64,000 bases of DNA, taken from Closterium sp. Naga37s-1. Taxonomy: Eukaryota > Streptophyta > Zygnematophyceae > Desmidiales > Closteriaceae. Numbering within the stretch: position 1 is the stretch's first letter; the number at the start of each line of letters is the position of its first letter. Under the pieces are notes generated by a model that was not told the DNA's origin, searched no databases, and saw nothing but the letters and a program-made list of their open reading frames with translations. Location: positions 62,001-126,000 of the forward strand of contig CANJKZ010000423.1 in assembly GCA_947471745.1 (NCBI GenBank), in the 5' to 3' direction. This document shows, piece by piece, positions 1 to 8,800 of this stretch. Made by a program: the position numbers and the translations under genes.

Positions 1-50
1 AGAGGGAGAGGGAGAGGGCTGAGAGGGAGAGAGGAGAGCACATGCCTTAC

Positions 51-1599
51 CGTCGTCGCTGACTTGTGAGCCGAACATCCACGTGGGATGCGCCTTGCTC
101 TCCCAGCACAGCACGTCGTCAGCCTGCACCTGCCCCAGCACGTGGTAGTACACCCGCTGGTTCACCACCCTCACCGTCCCTGCTGCCCCACCCTCCGCAT
201 CCACTCCTGTTAATGGGGTCACGGCAGAGAGGGGGGAGAGAGGGATGGGCCTTGCTCTCCCAGCACAGCACATCGCCAGCCTGTGCCCGGCCCAGCACGT
301 GGTAGTACACCCGCTGCTTCACCAACCGCGCCGTCCCTGCTGCCGCCCCCTCCGCATCCACTCCTGTCGCCGTCGTCAAGGCAGGAAGGGGGAAGACACG
401 GGGAATGAATGAGAGAGGGCGACGACAGGGGCGGACGGATGGGGATGGGATCTTCAGTGTTCTCAGAATCTACGGCAGGGAAGAGAGATCGTGAGGTTGG
501 GAGGAGGGTTGGTTCTATTCAGCCATAAAACGTGTCGTCTTGAGTGAATCAACGCAAGAGAACGTGTGCGAGATCAGAATCAACCCTCGTTACAAGCAAT
601 TGACGAAAGTGAGCATAAGCTGGTACTGTCGTATCGGTTGTAAAAGAAGCCCTTGCTACCGTGCGTCCATGCAATGGACGTGAAGGACGCGTTCTTGAGC
701 TATGCCAGTGTCACTTCTGAAAAGTTCCAAAAGTTATGGGATAAAGCACAAGCAGTGTACCGTCATATCGGTTGTAGAAGAAGCCCTTGTTGTCGTGCGT
801 CCACGCAATGGACGTGAATTTCACGTTCTTGAGCTCGCCCGGCTCGTTCTCCTTGCTCCCCACGCGCAGCACCTTGATGGGGTTCCAATCGCTGCCGCTC
901 CGGCTCACAGCGTACGCCAGGTACTCGCCATCCTCGCTAAAAGCGTACGTGCCAAGAGATACAGTCCCGTCGTCGCTCCACGTGTTCGGATCCAACAGCA
1001 CCTCAGCTTCGTCTTCTAGCGATTTCTGCTCATAAAAGAAGAAATCCCAAACAACGACCACAGTGCAGGATTAAGTTTAAAACTGACACTTTTACCAAGA
1101 TGCTCCAGCCATAGCCTATCGTGCAAAAATGACTGTCATGATTATCAGCGTACAACTGATAACGAACCTGCACGTAGAGAACACTATGTGCTTGGAGTCC
1201 AGTATTGTGAAAGTAGAAGTAGTTGCCACCGTACTTGAACGGACAACCGTACGCAGGAGAATCCATCAGATCCGTCAGTCGCTCCTTCAGCTTCTCCCTA
1301 TCTTTGATCCCCGATAGAATTTCATTCGTTACTGCATTTTGCGCTGTGACGAAATCGCGAGTTTCCTGGCTATCGGGGTCTTCCATCCAACGGTAGGGAT
1401 CAGGAATCTTCGTTCCGTGATAATCGTTGACGACGGATTCATCGCGACGAGCCGTAGGGTAACTGATCGCGGTGGAAGCCATGAACCTGCGTATGCGCGA
1501 GCTACGCGCAGGTGTATTTGAACCTAGCTTTCCTAAGCTTTGCTGGGATAAGCTTCCGATCCCGACCCGAATGCCTGCCAAGACCAACTTCGAGGCCAT
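51..1599 (-). CDS. POP: Prolyl oligopeptidase (prolyl endopeptidase, S9A), 5' three exons; gene continues off the left edge
   Basis: Cytosolic or organellar serine peptidase that cleaves after proline in short peptides. Only the N-terminal part is present: exon 1 1599-1168 (144 codons), exon 2 1025-761, exon 3 206-51, with phases 0, 1 and 2 that agree at each junction and GT/AG borders. Exon 1 carries the family opening ([19 protein letters not shown], then [21 protein letters not shown]). Exon 2 has [16 protein letters not shown] and [16 protein letters not shown]. Exon 3 has [24 protein letters not shown] and VSDDG. These are blades of the beta-propeller; the catalytic hydrolase domain lies beyond position 1. 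The first ATG (1599) gives about 39 residues rich in Arg, Ser and Gly before a second ATG (1482) that matches the usual family start, so the extension could be a transit peptide. Exons 2 and 3 both have degraded local copies in the next introns. Identification is from motif memory and is strong; which start is used is unknown. Confidence 0.9.
243..363 (-). repeat. Partial copy of POP exon 3 just upstream of the real exon 3
   Basis: On the minus strand this stretch has an acceptor (acag, then GAGTGGATGCGGAG) and encodes [20 protein letters not shown], close to exon 3 proper at 206-51. It stops at KAHPS, before the WMFG...SDDG end, so it has no donor and cannot replace exon 3. It runs directly into the pyrimidine tract of the real exon 3. 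It may be a decoy acceptor. Confidence 0.85.
629..701 (-). repeat. Echo of the 3' end of POP exon 2
   Basis: Read on the minus strand it gives [21 protein letters not shown] followed by a GT, a near copy of the last 24 codons of exon 2 (833-761). It has no acceptor that I can see. It lies 60 bp downstream of the exon it copies. Confidence 0.85.
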
Positions 1600-1643
1600 A
1601 GAAGTTGTTTTGCCTGGCCCTGAGCTCTTTGAGGAGAGACTTG

Positions 1644-1861
1644 GGCCTTGTTTGGTAGGCACCCAGTCAGACTGAACCCACTCGCACTGGAAAACCCAAC
1701 ATCCAGCTTCCTAGCCAAATGAACCGCTCAGTAGCCAAAACGCAATGGCTAGGTTCGGTGTGCCTATAACGATTTGAGGGGCTTTAGCGTGCTCACATTT
1801 GGTTTCGCGAAGCTGCCTAGAGAACTCCGCAGTCAGACTGGGCTGCCTACCGAACAAGGCC
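1644..1861. mobile_element. Short TIR element (MITE-like) in the POP 5' flank
   Basis: About 218 bp bounded by imperfect inverted repeats of about 31 bp. The left end begins GGCCTTGTTTGGTAGGC (1644) and the right end finishes GCCTACCGAACAAGGCC (1861). The arms continue inward with CAGTCAGACTG-type sequence on both sides. There is no coding capacity. The outer GGCCTTGTT end resembles Tourist-like (PIF/Harbinger) MITEs of plants, which normally duplicate a 3-bp target; here the flanks are ttg and ttc, so a target duplication is not clean. It sits 45 bp upstream of the first POP ATG, probably in its 5' UTR or promoter. Confidence 0.65.
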
Positions 1862-2533
1862 TTCTCACATTCTTTTTGGCGTGCTCACAGGGGGAAATGC
1901 CCAAAAAGAATGGGTATTTTGACATCTAAGGATGGTGTGACCAGAATATGGATAATTGTAATTAATTGTCCCGAAACCCAAGTCTTTCTGTTAGATTTCT
2001 AATGCATTTTTCTCAGAAAGGAAGTGAAATGGAACAAACCTCTTCTATGCACGTTCGAGAATGCTGAAGTACAGTGTTTCTTTCACAAAACCGAAGCATT
2101 CCCAGCGAGTCTTCGAAACAGGGTGTCAGACTTCCCGCCAAATGTCTCTACCAATCAGGTGAATTTCTTTCCACCCCCCTCAAACTCTCTTGTTTGGTGT
2201 TCCAAATCTCCAAGACATGGTTCACTGGCTGGAGTTTTTGTCTTATCATTTCTCTGAAGCGGAAACTGAATGCCTAATAGGTAGCTAGCTGAAGCTTGTC
2301 ACGCTGTTTGTCCCTTTCCATACATGTAGTAGCGATCCAGTTATCGCGAAACAGTTACACCGTGTGTCTGCGTGACGAACTCCGTTTGTGTGCCTGCGTG
2401 ACAGTCATTGCGTTTCATGAAAGTAGAATCTTCGTGTTCAGTCGCTTCATTGATTCACACAATTACCTGAGCTCTTTGAGCTGTTAGATTCTTTACCCTG
2501 TCGTTCCGTTACAAAGGCGAAAAAATCAGGAAT
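1862..2533. promoter_or_regulatory. Intergenic region between divergent POP and haspin genes
   Basis: With the MITE-like element, this is the whole 0.9-kb space between two head-to-head genes, so it presumably holds both promoters. I see no clear TATA box. A perfect-stem hairpin lies at 1868-1912 (CATTCTTTTTGG paired with CCAAAAAGAATG). I recognise no gene or RNA here. Confidence 0.4.
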
Positions 2534-2826
2534 ATGGGCAGAACCAAACCACTTCGGTCGAGTGCGCTAAGCATGGGTTCGCCAAACGTTTCCGAGTCCA
2601 CAGCAACTCTTCCATCGCCGTCCGTTCCCGGTGACCGAGATGAGTCTTACCGTGCGGATGTCACGAATGTCGACTCCAGTTCCGATTTTGAAGACCCCAA
2701 AGTGTCAATATGGCAGGCGTCGCAATCACTTGACCTCAGCGATCGTCCGTTGAAGGTCTACAACCGCCGTCCATTGGCGTCCAGACGAGCTCAGTCGAGA
2801 CGGTCACGCGGATCCACAACCCCTCG
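2534..2826 (+). CDS. HASPIN: Haspin exon 1 (start exon)
   Basis: Starts at an ATG ([15 protein letters not shown]) and ends at CCTCG before gtatgc, phase 2. Basic and serine-rich, with [19 protein letters not shown] near its end; no known domain. The joined reading to exons 2, 3 and 4 stays open, which is the main support. The frame also runs to 2899 if the donor is ignored. Confidence 0.65.
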
Positions 2827-5800
2827 GTATGCATCTATGCCGCGAGCATTCCCATGGAGTAACATCCCATCAGCAGCTGTTGATTTGTTTGTTCTGTAGT
2901 GAAACCTCGTCGTGTGCCTAGTTTTTCTAGCTCTTTTACTGGATAACCTGTGTCGTCATCCCCGCACAGACGTCACATGCCTCAGATGACGCATCGCCCT
3001 GTGTTCATCGTTACCTCAGGTCCCATTTTCCTGTCGCCGACTCTTCTTAACAGGATGAGGCATGACGAACAGCAGAGGCACACCCAATTCCACCGCGAAT
3101 TTCCCTTTGTTGCCATATATACCCAATTTCACCAGATCGCCCGCGACTTCAGAATCCAATAGCAGCAGTCAGGCATGCGACTCGGTTCTGTGCGGTGGGA
3201 GGAGGCGCGTGTCCGCCTTCGGATCCTCCCTCTCTTGCAGGTGAAGTTTTGTAGTCGACGAAGAGCTCTTGCTATTCCCTTGTGCCTCAAGGCCTTACAC
3301 AGTGTATAACCGGCAGACGTGGCGCTTATTGCATGGAATACAGAGGCCGATATGGAGAGAGATGGCAATCACCGCTGATCCATGCAGTAGCAAACGGCCA
3401 TACGAACCACTCAGAAATGCTTGCCAAGACTTGGAATTGAAGAATCAGAGTAAGCAGTGGACCGTGGAGTGGAATCATGCACAATACGTTTCTCACTGTC
3501 AGGGTGGTCGTGCTGCTTGATGTTCTGAGAGCACATCCCACTTGATGCAACGCCCTGCTGTACCATCCCAGACCGATCCGTACCCTGAGGCACCTCTTAC
3601 CGTGACTCTTATGTGTGGCCTCTCCTAACCCTTCATCACCCCATCCCCGCCTCCACTGCTCCGTCTTTCCCCTTCCGTTCACCCTGCTCCACTCAGGGCC
3701 CGGAGGTACAGCTTTCTGTCAGCATCGCCCTCCACAGCCAGTGCAACACCGCCCGCAACACAGGTAACTCGTCTCTGTTTTCCAGGTGACTTTTGAGTCG
3801 ACTCACAAGTCCACTCAGGGCCCGGAGGTACAGCTTTCTGTCAGCATCGCCCTCCACAGCCAGTGCAACACCGCTCGCAACACAGGTAACTCGTCCTCTG
3901 TTCTCCCCCGTTCCTCCTCTGTACCCCCTCTGTTCCTCCTCTGTTTCTCCTCTGTTGCCCCTTTGCTGCTCCTCTGATGCTCCCCTTGATGCTCCTCCCG
4001 TGACCCCTTTGATCTGATTCTCCTCTGTTGCCATCCAAGCACACAACCAAGGCGTCTCTCCCTCCTTTCTCCGATAAACATCTGCTCCTTCTCCTCGACT
4101 TTCCCCTTTTCCTGCTTGCCTTCAGAGTGGAGTGAAGCAGAAGGGAGCGGGCAGAGCAGTGTCAGGGCGGCAGAAGAAGCCGAGCGGCAAAGCAGCAGCA
4201 GAGCAGGGCCGGCGGGAAGAGGAGTACCAACGACTGCGCGCGTTCTTCCTGGCAGTAGATGAGTTTGAGATGGAGGAGGAGGAGGAAGAGGAGGCAGCAG
4301 AGGAGCGGGAGCAGGCGAACAAGTGGGTGGATAAGGGGAGGGCGAGGGACGAGGGGGTGGAAAGTGTCCTGGATGCGTTTCAGGGGTGGTGCTGGTATGT
4401 TCCGCCTGCAGGAGATGGTGGTGGGGAAGAGGATGGGGGAGCGGGTGGGGGAAGGGATGGGGAAGAGGATGGGGGAGGGGATGGGGAAAGGGATGGGAGA
4501 GGAGATAGGGGAGGGGATGCGGGAGTGGCGGGCGACTGGGTGCCGGAGTTTATGGCTAGGGAAGCTGGGCTATTGGGTGCATTGCGGAGGGTGGATGAGG
4601 GAGGGGAGGAAGGGGAGGAGGAGAACGAGGAGGAAGAGGAGAAAGAGGAGGAAGAGGAGAACGAGGAGGAAGAGGAGGAAGAGGAGGAAGAGGGAAGAAG
4701 ATGCTTTGAGGAAAAGACAGGAGAAGTGCAAGAGGAGGAGGGGGAGGAGGAGGAGGGGGAGGAGGAGGAGGGGGAGGAGGAGGAGGAGGAGGAGGAGGAG
4801 GAGGAGGAGGAGGAGGAGGAGGAGGAGGAGGAGGAGGAGGAGGAGGAGGAGGAGGAAGAAGATACAAGGGAGGTTACCAGGGCCGAGATCTCATTTGACG
4901 CATACCTCCACTCACAACTCAGCAGCCTCAAGCTCTCTGACAGAGTCGCCACAACCGCTAGCCCAAGCGCACTGGGCAGCACATTGAGAGGCGGGGAAGG
5001 CTCATTGCCAGCAGCAGCTTCAGAGCCAGATTCAGGAGTAGCAGGCGATGTGACGCCTAGCAGAGCTGTAGGAATTTCTCCAGGCGGTGGGGTAGCTGTG
5101 CCTGCCAGCACTGCTGTTGGTGAGAGCCGGGAAGGGCAGGCAAGGGAAGAAGGAGACACAGGGGGCGATGGCAGGAGGTGGAGAAGAGAGGGCGGAGCAG
5201 AAGGGCAGGGTGATGAGAGTACCGTTGTGCAAGGGTGGCGCGCGGGAGCAGGGCAAAGAGGGGAGGAAGGGGAGAGTACCGTTGTGCAAGGATGCTGGGG
5301 CGCTGGAGGTGGGAGATTGGAGGAGGAGGGCGGTGGGGGGAAACCCGAGAGTGGCTGTAACAGAGGTGCCTTTAGCGAGCTGTCAGTAGGGAATGTGTGT
5401 GCGGTAGACGGGCTAGGAGGGCAAGGGAATGCGCGAAGTGAAGGGGAGGCGAACGAGGTGTCGTCAAAGGAGGTGTGTTCAGAAGTTGCAGCTTCAGAAA
5501 GGGCAGGTGAAATGGAGAGGGAAGAGACAGAGGGGGAGCCGCATGGGTTGGAGTCACAGCACAGACCAAGGCAGTCGCCCGGTGGTGGCAGCACTCTGCT
5601 GCATGATAATGACTCAGCAGCACGCAGCAGCTCTCTGTTATCTGGTGACTCTGATGACTGTGCTGAGGGCATGGGCGTGAGCCATGCAGAGGACGTGGTG
5701 GACCTCACTCTGTCCAGCAGTGACGACTCTGACGACCCTGATGGCTCTGATGGCTCTGATGGCTCTGATGCCTCTGATGGCTCTGATGGCTCTGATGACG

Positions 5801-8800
5801 GTGAAGGGGATGATTCCGCCTGTGCTCAGGAGGAAGGGGCAGTGCTGGAACAAGTGAGAAGGGGATATGTGGAGCAAGGCAAGCAGCAGCGGCTACAACA
5901 GCAGCAACAGCAGCAGAGGCAGCAGAGACAGCAGCAGCAGCAGCATGGGAGGCAGAGTCTGGGAGCATGTCAGCCAAGCCAACGAGTCCTGAGAAGTAGC
6001 ACGCGCCGAAACACGCTAGCTCCTGGGGCTTTTGCCACGAAGGGTGCTGCTGGCAGTGGTGGTGATGCCAGTCAAAGAACGAGGGACACAATGGCTGCTG
6101 CTGCCCATGTTCACTCTGATCCTGCCCCTTCTCCTGCTCCTGCTCCCTCTCCTTCTCCTGCTCCTTCTCCTGCTCCTGCTCCTTCTCCTGCTCCTTCGCC
6201 TGCTCCCTCTCCTGCTCCTGCTCCCTCTCCTGCTCCCTCTTCTGTTCCTTCTCCATCTCCTGTTCCTGCTGCTGCGGATGTGAGCTATACGGCTATCTCT
6301 GCTGCGCCTATTGCTCCACCAGAGCATCGAGAAGCACATACTCGCCATAGCATGAACAGCCGCCGCACGTTAAGGAGCAGCTTGGGTGCTTCAGTAGGCA
6401 CGGAAAGAAGCAGTATTTCCGATAGGAGCAGCACGCGGGCCGTGAGAAGCACTGGGCGCACAAGGACCATGCCTGCCCGTCAACGCCACGAGGAGACGCA
6501 GACATATGGGAATAGAGCTGGACGTGCGAGGATGGGGCGTGCGGAGGAGAGGGAGATCGGATCCGCAGATGGGGGTGTGGGTTCTGCTGCTGGAACAGAG
6601 AGAGCAGGTGGGGCAGAGGCAGGTGGGGTGCAGGCTTGCGCATTGACAAAGACAAGGGGTAAAGCGAGGGGCAATAGAAAGGGTGAGGCGAGGAGCGAGT
6701 CATGTGGTGAAGGGGATGAGGGGCAGCAGGGGGCTGATGTGACGGCACAGGCTGGGGATGAGGGTCGAGAGCGTGGTGCTGACACTCTGTCAGGCAGTAG
6801 CAGCATTGATGCGCTCTACAGCAGAAGGAGCTGCAGCTTTGAGGCGGGGAGCAGCGTTGACTGTGGAGCGAGCAAGGAGAGGGTTCCAGAAGCAGAGGAG
6901 CAGAGCGTGTGGAAGAAAGATGGTATTGGCGGCCAGGATGAGGGTCAAAGAGAGGAGGAGGAGGGCGGTGTAGGGGCAGAGGTGGAGGAGGAGGATGAGG
7001 TGGTGGAGGTGGACGAGGAGGAGGATGGGGATGAGGTGGTGGAGGTGGGGGACGACGAGGAGGAGGAGGAGGAGGAGGAGGAGGAGGAGGAGGAGGAGGA
7101 GGAGGAGGAGGAGGAGGAGGAGGAGGAGGAGGAGGAGGAGGAGGAGGAGGAGGAGGAGGATGGGCTGCGTGCGCTGCTTGCTGCCTGCCGCCAGCCGCAC
7201 ATCCACTCCATGGAGCAAGCCGTCACTCAATACTGGTGGGCCTCACTTACTCTCGTTTTTGAGAACTCTCAAAAGTGACCTTTTTCAAGGACTCTCAAGT
7301 GTGTCGCCAGCTGCGCATGTGCTCAAGTGTGTGAGAGTTCTAAAAAACGAGAGTATGTGAGAGCACATACTCTCATTTTTAAGGACTCTCAAGTGTGTCG
7401 CCAGCTGCGCATGTGCTCTATGGAGCACGCAGGCCATCACTCACTTCTGGTGGGCCTCAATCCGTCGTATTGATTTCATAATCTCTTAGACTTGTTAAAT
7501 CTATACTTTCTTGTGATTAAGTGCTGCCAGCTGCCCATGTGCTCCCGGAGCAAGCAAGCCTTCACTGCAATCTCGTGGGCCCCTCTGCCGTTCTGTTCCC
7601 ACTGCACTCTCCAGGGCAGGAGGGCTTCTCACTCCACCTTCCCTCCCCTGCCAGCCAAGGCCCTTCTACCACCTAGTCCCGGTGCCGGCCATCTTCCTGC
7701 AGAAAAACCTCACACATTTCCTTTCAAACACTTGGGTATTTTGTATTAGTATGTCTCACACACACCTGTCCGTGTCATCTCACCTTCCGCTCTTGTTCTC
7801 ACATGGCAGCAACCTGAAGACCATCCGGAAGATAGGGGAGGGAAGCTTTGCAGAAGCGTTTGCAGCAGAGGGGGCGGAGGGTCGGGTGTGCCTCAAGATA
7901 GTGCCGGTGGGGGGCCGAGTGCTGGTCAATGATGAGCCGCAGAAGGTGAGAGTGGGTGCAGTGCGGTGAGTGGCGATGCTGCTTGGTGAAAGTGGGTGCA
8001 GTGGTATTGATTGCATCACGGATGAAAGTATAAGAGTTCAGTGCAACAAGATAGTGCCGGTGGGGGGACGAGTGCTGGTCAATGATGAGCCGCAGAAGGT
8101 GACTTCTCATGGTCGGTGCTGTGTGGTGCAAGTGGGTGCAGTGGTGTGGCACTGGTGCTGTGTGTTGAGGAGGGAAAACGAGAGTGTGACAAGATAATGT
8201 CGTTGGGGGGGCGATTGCTGTTGCTGTCAATCATGAGCCGCAGAAGGTGAGTCTGAACTGCTGGTAGTCAGCGATGTGTGGTGAGAGGGTGGCGCCGTGA
8301 GGTGCTGAGCAGCAGTGAGGCAATGAGGGTGACTAGAGTGTATGTCAAGGTCATTGGGAGTATGTCGGTGTGAGTCCAGTGCTGCTTAATCCGTGCCCGA
8401 ACTAAGCTGGTTCTTGTGTGAGCGCCTGAATAGAATTTTCAAATACACAGAGTATGCCAGTGGGAGTCCAGTGCTGCTAAAAGCTGCGTGCAGAGGCAGT
8501 CAAGGTCAGCCTGATACGAGACCATTTATAGCATTGTGTGGTGCGGTGAGAAATAGACCTGCATCTGTCTCCTTGTGACTCTGCTCATCTTCCTGCTGCT
8601 CTGGTTTTCCCTATGGCCTGGCATGGCATGACATGGCACTGGCATTGGCACGGCACGGCATGGGCATTGACATGGCATGGCATGGGCATTGGCATGGCAT
8701 GGCATGGGTATTGGCATGGCATGGCATGGCATGGCATGGCATGGCATGGCATGGCATGGCATGGCATGGCATGGTACAGAGCGTTGGAGAGATGCTGGCG

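Noticed and set aside
536-560. Another palindrome of the GAGTCGACTC family in the POP intron
   Set aside because: Only the outer TTGAGT/CAAG arms are weakly similar and the core is not symmetric.
1799-2487. Small plus-strand ORFs in the POP/haspin intergenic region
   Set aside because: Short, with no recognisable motifs, in a probable promoter region.
4380-5708. Long minus-strand ORF rich in Ser and Pro
   Set aside because: It is the antisense of the GAG and GGA tracts of haspin exon 4. The sense frame has conserved haspin segments and correct splice phases.
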